Part shown: in pieces, positions 48,130-60,211 of the stretch
Layout: every line of letters begins with the position of its first letter
Numbering within the stretch: position 1 is the stretch's first letter
NCBI GenBank assembly: GCA_028023455.1
Contig: JAQFVV010006220.1
Location: 11,335,916-11,399,915, forward strand
Direction: 5' to 3'
From: Epiperipatus broadwayi
Lineage: Eukaryota > Onychophora > Udeonychophora > Euonychophora > Peripatidae
Length of the DNA: 64,000 bases
Translations under genes and position numbers: made by a program
Notes under the pieces: generated by a model
What the model was told of the DNA's origin: nothing
What the model saw: only the letters and a program-made list of their open reading frames with translations
The model's database searches: none

Positions 48130-50100
48130 TGATTTAAATGTTAGTTGAGTGTACATGGCTGCTAGATTCGTTTAAATATGTTAGTTTTAAAGGGGTTTTG
48201 ATTCGGACTATTTGTTTCATAGTTGTGTCAATGCTGGTGGAGAGATACATGGACATTTATATCAATGTAATGTGAAGGGTGTTAGCACCTAGGGCAACGA
48301 GTCCAACCGAATGCATGACCCCAAAGACGTAGTCATATCATTGAAATGAACGCAGATGTATTTCCTGTGCCATTGACCCCTTCTAGCTCTGTGGAGGGAT
48401 TATAAGTCGGCAGTAAAACCACTATCCCCCATACGTAGCCCTCTTTTATTAATTTATATACATGATTCCTTCACTAGACAGATGCCCATTCCTGTACTGG
48501 ATGAGGATCATGTCCTTCAAATAATATCACACGGTTCAGATGCACATTCCTGTTGGCATGATTCTATGCTAACATGTTCACATTGCATTGGTTGCTGATA
48601 TATATCTGGAAGTGAGTGTTGGTGTGGCTGTGGAATTTTAGCCTGGAATCAAATGTTTGAAAGTCTTTTAAGTGTTCATCTGGGTAGCTCTTCTAGACTC
48701 AACATTTCTAAGATTAAAAATAAAAGTTAAAACAAATAAAAATAATAGTAAACAATAATGAAACAAACAAATATTTTTATATAATTATTTTTCAAGTTTT
48801 GTGTGTCATCACTTATATATATATGTGTGAATAAAATATGTTTGTATTATTAATACTGACAGTGATTGCTTTTATTCTTTATTATTAAAAATATATTTTA
48901 ATAAATATATAAGTTCATATGTCTACTAGAGCTAGTGACTAGGGCTAGCGGTCATGATCTTAACAGCACATATCTGTCTACTCTATAAATTTCCTAGGTT
49001 CAAATGATCTAGTGGTGCCCCTGTATGACAGATACTATAAGACTGGATAATGAGCACCCATTCCTGACCGTTATAAATGGCACCCAACATGGGGTGCCAA
49101 TTATAATGGTCATGGTGTGGGTGATCAAACCAGTCTTACTATATCTGCCACTACAGGGTGCCACTAGGCCATTTGAACCTAGAAAATTTATAGAGTAGGC
49201 AGATACGCACTGTTAAAGATCCAACTTTTATTTATTAAGACCGTTTTCCTTTGCCACTACCTCAAGGAGATGCAGAAACTTAATATAACTTAAAATATAT
49301 TAATATTTAATAAAATAAGCCACTGCCAGTAATAATAATACACACAAAAAAATTTATTAATGAACATATATAATATTTATATTTAAAATTGAGGAATAAA
49401 ATTTATATTTAGATTTTAACATTTTTTAATTTAAATTACTATTGTAAATAGACATTTTAATAATATTTTGCTTTAGCATGTTGGGTATAGATAGGCTACC
49501 TAGAGTCCACAGTTATTAACCTTTCAAAACAAATTCATTCAATCTCAAGCTAAAAGTTCATAGCCAAACCAATGCCTGCTTCCAGATATATAGTTGCAAC
49601 CAATGCAATATGAAGATGCTAGCATAAAATCATGCTGACAGGAATGTGCATCTGACAGCATGATATTATTTGAAGGATATGATCCTCATCCAGTACAGGA
49701 ATGGGCATCTGTCTGGTGAAGGAATCATGTATATAAATTAATTAAAGAGTGCTATGTATGGGGGAGAGTGGTCTTTCTGCCGACTTATAAATCCCTGTCC
49801 ATAGAGCTAGAAGGGGTTAATGGTGCAGAAAATATGTCTGCGATCATTTCAATGATATGACTGCCTCTTTGGGGTCATGCATTCAGTTGGGCACATTGCC
49901 CTGTATGCTAAACATGCTTCACATTACATTGATATAAACACCCATATATCCCTCCACAAACATCGTCCTAACTATGAAACAAATAGCCTGAAATTAACTC
50001 TTTAAAATAAATGAATTTAAATAGTTATTAATTTTTATCCATGCAGCTATCCACACCCAACTTTAATTTGATATATTTTTAATTAACACTTAACACACAC
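48130..50100. repeat. 1.9-kb imperfect palindrome centred on a primer-binding-site motif
   Basis: The left arm (about 48130-49075) and right arm (about 49095-50100) are reverse complements through their length. Matching blocks include 'ctatttgtttcatagtt' (48212 and its complement near 49970), 'gatgcccattcctgtactgg' (48481 and near 49690) and 'cctaggttcaaatg'. Identity is high but interrupted by substitutions and small gaps, so it is old. The centre is TGGCACCCAACATGGGGTGCC. Two LTR-like sequences facing each other across one primer-binding site is the simplest reading. No open frame of note lies inside. Confidence 0.75.
49075..49091 (+). other. tRNA-Lys-type primer-binding site at palindrome centre
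   Basis: TGGCACCCAACATGGGG follows 'ccgttataaa', which fits a decayed LTR end CCGTTACA plus a short gap. The same motif with TGGTGCCC lies at 11520. The motif is itself nearly self-complementary. Confidence 0.45.
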
Positions 50101-50970
50101 AAAAAAGAGAGAAATGGAAATGATTGCTTAAACATATGCATAAAAATATTAATAATTGATTTTGAATTTTTTTAGGTCGGATAATTGTTCTTATTTTCAG
50201 CTATTAATTGCAATTTTAGAAAAGTTCTTATTAGATAAACACAAGAGTTCATACTTTATGAATTGAGCAGATTTAGAGGTCCATCTTACGTGATCACTTT
50301 CATAGATTGTTTGTCCTTCTTTGAAATGAAACCGCTACTTACCATGCATTTAGTCAGAAACTGTCATCCAGAGGCCTCAGCTGGTTGTCCAGAAAATTAA
50401 ATTTATTGCAGACTTCCACATCGTGAAGATCTGCAATATAGCTAGTTATAATGGTATATTCATAGTCAGCTCTAAGATAACAATTATAATAATCATTTGG
50501 CTTTTATATTTTTATTAGCCTCTTATCATCAAATCTTCAGATTCAACAAGCAAGCCATCACTAATTCTCTCGTGTTTCATTTACGGTCTGTGCTGTCATT
50601 TCGTGCTTGCATTGGTCATTTAATTTCTTTTTATTCTCTTATCTGACCATTTAATTATTTGAGTGCCCCAAGGGTTAGTATGCTTTAGAACAATCATTTA
50701 ATTAATAAAACAATCATTTCCATTTTCTAAGATTATAGAAATCAACACTATTTCTATTTTCAAAAATATCAAATCTTTACATCTTTACTTTTTTACAAAT
50801 AAAAATACTTTCAAATACTTTTATTTTCCTTTTTTAAAATAGTTTTTAAAGTCTTCCATCTGTGCAATATATGTATATATATTAAACAACTTTTAATTTT
50901 CAGTTTTTAAGTTTTTTTCTTTTTAATAAATCAATTTTTATTTACGATCTTTTTATTTTCATTTTAAAAC
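50100..50970. other. Non-coding sequence, unassigned
   Basis: A moderately less AT-rich patch at about 50280-50450 and 50520-50680 with no interpretable frame. Might be the remainder of an LTR element ending at 50999. Confidence 0.35.
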
Positions 50971-50972
50971 AA

Positions 50973-50999
50973 TGTAACGGCATTTTATAAACCGTTACA
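50973..50999. other. LTR-terminus-like pair TGTAACGG...CCGTTACA
   Basis: Perfect 8-bp inverted termini 27 bp end to end, followed at once by (AT)n. The 3' half CCGTTACA is what a Gypsy-type LTR end would look like. Confidence 0.35.
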
Positions 51000-51249
51000 A
51001 TATATATATATATTGAATTAGACATGACTGATGTATAAGATCTCATTCTAATAACCAGTGAATTGTGCAATAACAGTAATTATAATAATATCTAACTTAA
51101 TTTCTTTTATTTAAGTGAAAAACATAAAAATAGAAAATACAGTGTGTATTCCATAATAATTAAAGAAAGTAATAAAAAACACATATGAATATAATAAAAT
51201 TATATTAATCAAAAAGTATTTAATTTTAAGAATATTATAGAATTGCTTA

Positions 51250-52460
51250 AGGTCTAAATTAAAATGATTATTATTAGTAAAAACTTAATTATATAAAAAG
51301 GGTAGTCTAAATAAAGAGGGGAAATTTAAGCACTTTGGAATAACAAGATTGAATATAAAAAAAACTGAGTATTGTGCATGAGACTTAAATACTAAAACTG
51401 AAATTATATCAGATAATATGATTTGTTAATTCATAATTTTGAAAAGAAATTTAAGATATCTATATTTCCAGCTGGAACTAAAATGAAGGTCCTCTTTAAT
51501 TTTCAGGAAAAGGTATTTTGAAAATTTATAGAAAACTGACTATAATAAACTAAAATCTTGTCTAGAATAAGGACTTCAGATGATTAAACCATATTCTATT
51601 ATGGGAAGAATGAATGATATGCATAAATTTTATTTTGTATCATAATGAAAAGATAATCATATTTAAGATGGCATCCATGCTTTATTAACATTTTCAATAT
51701 GATGATGAAAGAATTCATTATTAGAAAATAAAACTCCAACATCTTTTTGAAATGCAATAAAATTAATTTTGTAGGAATTAATAAAATAAGAAAAATTTAA
51801 ACTTTTTTTTAAAAAAAAAATGGGACGAGAGATTATTTAAATTGCACTAGATACTAAAAATATTAATATTTCTCTGAAGAAAAGTATAATCAATTACTAA
51901 TGTGATTGTTTTAAAGATTTTGCAATCATCAGCATACCATAAATAATAAGAAAAATTCAGGCAATCCTTGAGATCATTAATATAAATATTAAAAAGCATA
52001 GACACTAAGTTACTATCTGAGGAATACCTAAATTAGATTAGCAATTTGGAAAATTTTGTTATTAAATTTAACATATATTATATGACTACTAAAAAAAAAT
52101 GGAACCAATGGATAAGTTTGGAAAAAAATCATTTTAGGTAATTTGTTGAGAAGAATGTTGTGATCTACTTTATCAACGCCTTTAATAAACAATTTATTAA
52201 TAAATCAAAATAAATAACATCAAGTTTCTGCTGATCCTCAATTGCATGCCTTATATGTTCATAAATAATAATAAGATTAGTTTCCATTGATTTAGTATGT
52301 ATGAATCCATGCTGTAAAGAAAAAATAATTTTACTTTTATATTAAAAACAATTTTGTTATAAACACAACTCGCAAAAATTTGTGCAATCGTGTGTAAAAG
52401 ATAAATAGATCTATAATTATAAGCAGAGCCATTCTTAAATATTCTTTTTTTTTTTTACAC
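51250..52460 (-). pseudogene. Jockey/CR1-type LINE reverse transcriptase relic
   Basis: The minus strand, with several frameshifts, gives the whole order of reverse transcriptase blocks. NYRSIYLLHTIAQIF near 52425-52380 matches 'NYRPISLLS..SKI'. QHGFIHTKSMETNL near 52315-52275 matches 'QHGFRKGRSTETNL'. DVIYFDL and then KAFIKGVDH-like sequence near 52220-52165 is the catalytic palm A region. GIPQ then SMLFNIYINDL lies near 52030-51980. WYADDCKIF near 51945-51920 keeps the catalytic YADD box. KDVGVLFSNNEFFHHHI near 51755-51705 matches 'KDLGV..S..L.F..HI'. IIEYG and SPY lie near 51600-51560. No open frame longer than a few dozen codons survives, so it is easily missed. Confidence 0.8.
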
Positions 52461-53170
52461 AAAATGTTACAGCTTTCCTGACAATAAAAAATTGTGTGCT
52501 GAAAACATAAACATCTAAGAAAAATGTTTACATGAATAATAAAATCAGAGTTAATAATGCCAAAAATTTCTCTAATAATTTATCATCAGTTTCTATTACA
52601 ATTAACTACAAATGTCTTTTGGTAACAATGTACTAGTAAATGTGAAAACATATTATCTAGCTTCTATTATGAGATTTATGCAAATTTTAATAAATGAACA
52701 AAAACTGCTTTAGCCCAAATTTATTACCTATATATGTAATTAACATAATTATTGATAAATTATATATTTATTAGTAAATAATTGATTATTAAAACTTCTA
52801 CAATTATGCAATTGTAATCAAACAAAGTACAAATTTATATATGTATATATGTAAATAAAATAAAATTTCCATTATAGAATAATATTCAAATCACCCTCCC
52901 AGTCATTATAATATTTCAGCAACACCCTCTGTGAATAAAGTCTGAAATTCAAACAGCTGACTCAAAAGGATAATCTCTTGAATTATATCTTTCAAAAGAT
53001 GTTATATATTGAAATTCAGAGTTATTCAAACAATATTTTCTTATATATTATAGAGTAAATATTATAATGAATATAATAGTAATAATATATTTGTAAAAAC
53101 TATAACAAACCACATACTTATTTTCAATTAATCTCTTAATCTTCTTCAACTGTCATATAAATTCAAATAT
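52460..53170. other. AT-rich non-coding sequence
   Basis: No recognised gene. May include the 5' part of the Jockey/CR1 LINE (endonuclease), but no motif was seen. Confidence 0.4.
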
Positions 53171-53175
53171 AGTGG

Positions 53176-53296
53176 AAGTAAATATCATCAAGCATTTATG
53201 GCCTAGTGGTTAGCATAGCTGCCTTCGAAGCAACTGGCCCAGTTTCGCTTCCTGGTCAATGCATTTGACATATATATATAAAAAAAGTAAATATCA
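53176..53296 (+). repeat. tRNA-Arg-like SINE
   Basis: The tRNA-like head is 53192-53262 on the plus strand. It has acceptor ends GCATT/AATGC, A-box-like 'tggcctagtggttagc', anticodon loop CTTCGAA (TCG, arginine-type) and T arm 'agtttcgctt'. A short unique part follows (ATTTGACATATATATATA) with an A run. Target duplication AAGTAAATATCA is perfect at 53176-53187 and 53285-53296. It is distinct from the Val-like SINE but equally short. Confidence 0.85.
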
Positions 53297-53527
53297 AGTC
53301 ATATCCCAAGATTCATGCATTTTTTAAATATTATCAGAATGTTGATTGATTATAGATGTTCTGTTTCTATTTATGAAAATTGCCTCCTTAATTTTTCTTT
53401 TATTATGAAATTGAAGAATGATGATCAAAATTTTTATTAAAATAAAACAGTACTTATTGGAAACCATGATAAATTAGATTAAAAAAAAAAAATTTCTAAG
53501 TTATAATCTTATTTCAACAAAATAAAT

Positions 53528-53662
<135 letters not shown>

Positions 53663-53663
53663 C

Positions 53664-53880
53664 GTGAAAGCTAAACACCTTCAAACAGATATGCTTTAAA
53701 AATGCTTAAGTGACAGCCAATCAGATGGAATAATGGCATCACATGGGACTCTAAATTCTAAAACACAAGCCAGAACTATTAGAAAAAGATAGGACCCATC
53801 TTAATCTATGCCTCAATTATATTTAAATAAGCCAGACTAAAGTATTTTGAACTAAGAGTGTGAAGCTTAAATACCTTTAC
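53664..53880 (+). repeat. Palindrome-associated repeat P, outer copy
   Basis: Unit starting GTGAAAGCTAAACACCTTCA and ending near 'gaagcttaaataccttt'. The same unit recurs at 54026-54240 and inverted at 54324-54541. About 145 bp of unrelated AT-rich DNA separates it from the second copy. Confidence 0.85.
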
Positions 53881-53982
53881 ATTTAATCCACTAAATATTA
53901 TATATATAAATTAACAACGCGAAATCATCCGATTTACAATGAAGCAATATTTTAAATCTAATGAAATTATATTAATAAATGT

Positions 53983-54580
53983 AAATATATTAAATTTAAG
54001 CATAAACAGATAATATTATAATAATGTGAAAGCTAAACACCTTCAAACAGATACGCTTTAAAAATGCTTAAGTGACAGCCAATCGGATGGAATAATGGCA
54101 TCACATGGGACTCTAAATTCTAAAACACAAGCCAGAACTATTAGAAAAAGATGGGACCCATCTTAATCTATGCCTCAATTATATTTAAGTAAGCCAGACT
54201 AAAGTATTTTGAACTAAGAGTGTGAAGCTTAAATACCTTCTTATCTATGCCTCAATTATATTTAAATAAGCCAGACTAAAGTATTTTGAACTAAGAGTGT
54301 GAAGCTTAATTACCTTCTTATGTGAAGGTATTTAAGCTTCACACTCTTAGTTCAAAATACTTTAGTCTGGCTTATTTAAATATAATTGAGGCATAGATTA
54401 AGATGGGTCCCATCTTTTTCTAATAGTTCTGGCTTGTGTTTTAGAATTTAGAGTCCTATGTGATGCCATTATTCCATCTGATTGGCTGTCACTTAAGCAT
54501 TTTTAAAGCGTATCTGTTTGAAGGTGTTTAGCTTTCACGTTATTATAATATTATCTGTTTACACTTAAATTTAATATATT
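53983..54580. repeat. 0.6-kb palindrome of repeat P between triplet tracts
   Basis: The left arm runs from about 53983 to 54317, including repeat P at 54026-54240 and a 77-bp partial duplication of its end (54241-54317). The right arm, 54324 to about 54580, is the reverse complement, with only a few mismatches. The loop is six bases (54318-54323) between TACCTTC and GAAGGTA. The outer ends pair as well ('ttaaatttaag...aaacagataatatta'). The high arm identity implies recent formation or ongoing gene conversion. Non-coding. Confidence 0.85.
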
Positions 54581-54581
54581 A

Positions 54582-54582
54582 T

Positions 54583-54654
<72 letters not shown>
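54582..54654. repeat. (TAA)n microsatellite
   Basis: About 24 uninterrupted TAA units between the palindrome and the 5' end of LINE D. Confidence 0.95.
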
Positions 54655-55571
<917 letters not shown>

Positions 55572-55579
55572 TGAAGTAG

Positions 55580-56585
55580 ATATAAGTTAAATACTTATTC
55601 AAATTCTTCAATAAAAAAATTTGATATTTGTTAAATATGAACAATATAAAATCATAAAAATATATAAAAAAAGAAATTACTATGGCCTCAGAAATTTTTA
55701 ATCATTATATTCGATCTTGTACTGATATTCTAACATATCATGTATTTAGAGAATGATTTTAAAATAAAGATAATAGGAACAGCAATAAATTATGTGAAAT
55801 CTTTTTAAGTAAAGGAAGAGATATTATCACGGCCTAAGCTAGAATGGGTTTAAGCCACTTAATAGCTGCAATGACATCTTACATGATCAATCATACAATA
55901 AACAATAATATCACAAGATAATGTATTTTTATAATATGTTGTAGATTGTGAAGAATATAAATCAACAAAATGTTTGGAGCAATCATTAGCACTTAAGGGA
56001 GAAACATAATTTATTAGAATTCATTTCTAATCCAGGCTGGAGTTATTAATTTTTTTGTTAACAGCCATGTTTTTAATTATGTATTGTGATGCCACTGAAC
56101 ACAGTTTATTTAAATCATTCTCTTTCAGTCATTTTTAATGTATGTACATTATATTTAAAATTATAAAATGAATAACAACAACATTAGTTACTTCACAAAA
56201 TAAGTGCAATAAATATAAATAATAATTAGTTAAGTCATAAATTTAAAAAAAAAAAATCAAATCTAAAATAAATGTAAGGAAATTGAATAAAACAGTGGTA
56301 TTGTGTATGAATATATATATAATAAAAGATATTTTCCAAAATAAACTCGTTAAATAAAATAAAGTCATTAAATCTTTAATTGAAAAATTCGATCAGTATT
56401 GGAATCCATATTGTCCTAAAAATAATCTTTCTTTAATGAAATAATAGAGCAAATTTATTGTTCAAGGTAATAAGAAGTCAGCTCTCATGAATAACTTTGA
56501 TTAAAATAAGCTAGAAAATAGTCAGAAATCACACGAAACAATGACAAACATCCTTTTGAAATCAGTAATCATTTCAGTTTATTTA
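55580..56585. other. AT-rich non-coding sequence
   Basis: No gene or repeat recognised. Confidence 0.45.
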
Positions 56586-56588
56586 TAT

Positions 56589-57690
56589 TCTAGATCAGTG
56601 GTCTTCAACCTTTTCACACCTGCGGCCCGGTAAAAATAAGGATAAGATTTCACAAACCGGCAGAAGTTGAGATAAATTTTCTTAAAGATGTAATCTGCTT
56701 AGCCTTAGATAAGCATAATTGTTTTAACTGACCAAAACAGCACACTAGTTATTGTGTATTGTAATGGTGTTATTTACCTTCACATGCTAAACACTCTTTC
56801 TCGAGTTGCGCAGTCATACTGCTACAGAAAACATACAATAACAATCGTTCTCATTAATGTGCTTGCATTTTACATTTATTATTTCATTGTTAAAATGTGC
56901 AAGAATAAAATGTTATTCACCTTAATGTTGAAAAAGTCAAAAGCTTTGATCTTTTTTTTTTTGGGGGGGGGGGGGGAATACTGTGACAAAAGATAGACAC
57001 CAAAGTTGTTTTTTTTTTGTTTTTATTTTTTAAAAAAGATAACAGAAATTGGTTTTAAAAATAAAAGTTTTAGTATACAAATAAAGCCAAAAAAAATATT
57101 GCCTTATAGGTCAAAAAAAAGTGGGCATATTTTTAAACAAAAAAAAAATGAAACTTGAAAAAGTCAAAAGTTTTGATCTTACTTTATTTTGGGGTGGTGG
57201 GAGTGTATTGAGAAATACTTTGTAAAAGTTAGAGACAGAACTTATTTTTTGGTTTTTATTTTTAAAAAAAGATAATAAAAATTGATTTAAAGCCCCCCAA
57301 AAAAAATCACCATAGAAAAAATTTAAGAAATCAAAAAAAGTCACGTTACATTTTATTGTTTTAACAACGCTGATATGCAGCCGTGATTGGCTATCAAAAG
57401 ACAACCGGAATTTGTATAATAAAAAACTTTTTTCTACCCCCCCCCCATAAACATTTGTGATAAATAGAAAAACAAATTAATTTATGTATGATTGATTAGA
57501 TTTTGTTTTTGTTCTGTTTTTTTTTTTAAATCAGGGAAAAAATGCGATGAAAAAATAAATAAAAATTGTTCATATTAATTAAAAGTTTAAAATATTATTT
57601 TGTTATTACAAACTTTCTTGCTAGTCTAGTCTAGCTGCAGACTGACAGAAAACTTCTGTGGCCCGGTGGTTGAAGACCACTGTTCTAGAT
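56589..57690. mobile_element. Non-autonomous hAT element, 1.09 kb
   Basis: Terminal repeats CAGTGGTCTTCAACC (56597) and its perfect complement ending at 57682. The flanking 8-bp duplications TTCTAGAT at 56589-56596 and 57683-57690 are identical. Subterminal 'gcggcccggta'/'tggcccggtgg' resembles other BED-type hAT elements. The interior has no transposase. It contains two related segments of about 230 bp (from about 56925 and 57145), each with 'aaaaagtcaaaag.tttgatct', a G-rich run and 'tttttaaaaaaagataa', so an internal duplication. A T12G14 run lies at 56950-56976. It would depend on a transposase from elsewhere. Confidence 0.9.
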
Positions 57691-57956
57691 TACTATATAA
57701 ATGTAAAAGTTTGTTTGCTTGTGACTTTATAACTCAACAAATATTGCACTAATCTTGACGAATCTTGCACAATTTTGTGTGTGTGAACGGAGAATTTTGA
57801 TAGCCCATAAATTTTTACTTTATGGTATTTGTTTTAAAAAATTTTGTAATTTGAATATAAAAATGTATGGAAAATCTATTTATTCTACTATCAATAATTA
57901 TAACACCAGATACAAGAGTCAAATAATTATACAGTCCGTTTTCAGTACACTGAAAT

Positions 57957-58093
57957 AATTCTTTATGGAAGTTTTTTTTTCTCATGTGTCATAGCATCAG
58001 CCGGGAAGCAAACCTGCTAACCCGGGACAACTGCTTGTAAACCAGCTGTCGCTGACCTCTCGACCACCAATGCTTGCCAATTCTTTATGGAAG
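57957..58093 (-). repeat. tRNA-Val-like SINE, copy 3
   Basis: The tRNA-like part is 58073-57994 on the minus strand with anticodon loop TTTACAA-type (here 'tttacaa' with one neighbouring change), T arm GGTTTGC and tail ATGACACATGAG plus A run (T run at 57972-57980). Perfect 15-bp target duplications AATTCTTTATGGAAG lie at 57957-57971 and 58079-58093. This is the clearest duplication of the three Val-like copies. Confidence 0.9.
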
Positions 58094-58099
58094 TTTAAT

Positions 58100-58325
58100 T
58101 CATTTTTCTAACAAACAACATAATTTAGGTGTTAATATAATCCATGTACAATATTTTCATTTTCTGCATTTTTAGTATAATGTGATGTTGCATTACCAAA
58201 CAATTTTAATTAGATTTCAAATTAAAATTCTCTAATTATATTTTAAAAAGAATATAGACTTGAATTTTTTTCATTTGTTTACATAGAAAATAAAAATAGA
58301 TCTTTTTTTTTTTTTTTAGCAAGAT
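58100..58325. other. AT-rich non-coding sequence
   Basis: No recognised content; T15 run at about 58302-58317. Confidence 0.4.
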
Positions 58326-58930
58326 AAAATATATATTTTTAATTGTTGTCCTTAGTAATTTTAATCAATCCATTGTGTTGTTACTAACATTTTGAGTCTA
58401 ACAAAGATTAAAAACTATTAATTTTCTTTACATTTATATGCCTATTTTACAATTAATATCATCAATTAATTAATTATCAATTATTTAGTCCAAAATATTT
58501 ATATCTAGTCACATATGCTAGCCTTAAAAAAGTATGCACCAGGGACATAAATGATATATATTCAATATATATATACATACATAACTAATATAAACATGCA
58601 ACCTAATTTCATTAAAAAAATCCAGCAATATTTACTATATTTTTTAATGCTATTATTAGCTCTTTTTTTATATATCATCTTAAAGAACTTCATATGCTCC
58701 ATTCTTTTTAATGGATCATTTAAAAACATATTTATATTCCTTCTTTTAATAATCTATTAATTTATTGTATTGATCTCAATTAAATTTGAACCATTTTTAA
58801 AAGTTTGGCAATATTTTTAAATGATTAGACAATTCTTTTTAATTTCATCAGAATGTTTCTAAAGTTAGGAATATCAATTATTAGAAGTATATATTCTTAT
58901 TCTTCTCCTTTACCTTTTTTGCATTTCTTC

Positions 58931-59122
58931 ATATATATTGTTTATAATAATTTCTCTCATATACACTTTAATGCAAAAAAAAAAATTTAATAAAATTTCT
59001 TGAGAATGCTCTGATGAAGGCTACTGGACAGTCAAAACTGTCAGGAAAATAAAGTTTTATTAAAAAATTTTTTTTGCATTAAAATGTATATGAGAGAAGT
59101 TACTATAAGCAATATATATTAA
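58931..59122. mobile_element. 190-bp inverted-repeat element with a hammerhead-like core
   Basis: The arms about 58931-58998 and 59046-59122 are complementary. Paired blocks include ATATATTGTTTATAATAA with its near complement, and 'catatacactttaatgcaaaa' with 'ttttgcattaaaatgtatatg'. The unpaired centre holds the hammerhead-like motif. The element lies inside the RTE relic, so it inserted or formed later. No clear target duplication was found. Confidence 0.6.
59005..59045 (+). ncRNA. Hammerhead-ribozyme-like motif (Penelope-type)
   Basis: CTGATGA at 59011-59017, a short stem GGCT/AGTC, then CAAAACTGTC. It resembles the 1511 copy: both read CTGATGAAGRCT...AGTCAAAAYTGT. As there, the expected GAAA is AAAA, so catalysis is doubtful. 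It is followed by 'aaaataaagtttta', a polyadenylation-like signal. Assignment to Penelope-like elements is from general knowledge of where such motifs occur. Confidence 0.35.
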
Positions 59123-59509
59123 TAAATTATTAATATTGTCTTTTTAATAATTTTTTGTCTCTTTAGTTTTGCATTAACTCATCCTTATTATTCTCACTAA
59201 TTTCAATGATCACTTCCTGTGTTGAATTTATAAAGAACATTACAATTTTGAATATATATGTTCTGATAGTCACAATATAATCCAATTCTGTTATCTCCTT
59301 ATTTGGATGTTTCCATGCCAATTCCCTATAGTATTTTTCTCAAATAAAGAATTCATAATATATTACTTTTCTTTCTTTGCAAATTCCCCTAGCCTTTGTC
59401 CTCTTTCATTTATTTTCCTACAGTCAAATTTAGTCATATCATTTTCCTTTTGTACTCAAATTAAATAGATCTCATCTCAATTTTATAATTCTTTTAGTTT
59501 ATAATTAAT

Positions 59510-59795
59510 CATAAATCTTGTTAGAATAATACATTTAGACTAACTGGATTTCGAAGATGTTCAAGAATCAGAAGTGATGGAGTATTTATCTATGAACTTT
59601 GAACTTCAAAGTCTGTCATTTACTAGACTTTAAACCATGTAATAAATTTATAAGAATTGAATATAATCCTTACCATCAATATAACAATGATCTATAAATT
59701 TTATAGTAAAAGCAAAATAAATTTGTATATATATATCTAATTTTTTTAATGATTATCACTTTGATTATATTTTGCAAAAAAGTCATTGAATCACT
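59510..59795. other. AT-rich non-coding sequence
   Basis: Probably the upstream part of RTE copy 2, without a diagnostic motif. Confidence 0.35.
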
Positions 59796-60211
59796 TGCTG
59801 AATATACCAGGGGTCGGCAATCTATGGCACCCATGCCATGAGTGGCATGCCAACGATTATCGATGGCACTCGGAATGAATTGAAATAGTAAAAAAATATT
59901 TTTTAATTACAGTGTCTTTTTTTTTTTGTTTTCATGTTTAACATTGAATTTACGATTAAATCATTATTTATCAGAAAATAATGCACTTGATTTCATTTAA
60001 AAGATATTTTTGTTTGCAAGCGAAATAAATTCTACATATTCACATTTTATTTCTGATAATAATAAAAAATGAGATCATAATCCAAATAAAAAGCTTATTA
60101 CGTTATCAATTCTAGAAATCTAGTTTTAGTAGTCGAATGGTAAATAATCAATGCTCATTAGCTTCTTTCAAAAAAGAGATTCTCTTGGTATATTGACTGA
60201 GAGATTCCCAA

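Larger units (their letters stand above)
58330..59500 (-). pseudogene. RTE-clade LINE endonuclease relic, copy 2
   Basis: Minus-strand translation near 59455-59330 reads KINERGQRLGEFAKKEK, then IMNSLFEKNTIGNWHGN. This matches the RTE endonuclease block 'RNERGERL.EFA.......MNTFF.K....WTW'. Downstream 'IILWLSEHIYSK' is the frameshifted counterpart of 'IDYIL....'. The part left of 58930 continues in the same orientation but has no firm motif. A hairpin element (58931-59122) interrupts the copy. Much decayed. Confidence 0.6.

Noticed and set aside
46999-50999. One complete LTR retrotransposon of 4.0 kb
   Set aside because: Terminus-like motifs and (AT)n flanks are present, but no pair of matching LTRs, and no gag or pol motif was seen. 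The interior is mostly a palindrome.
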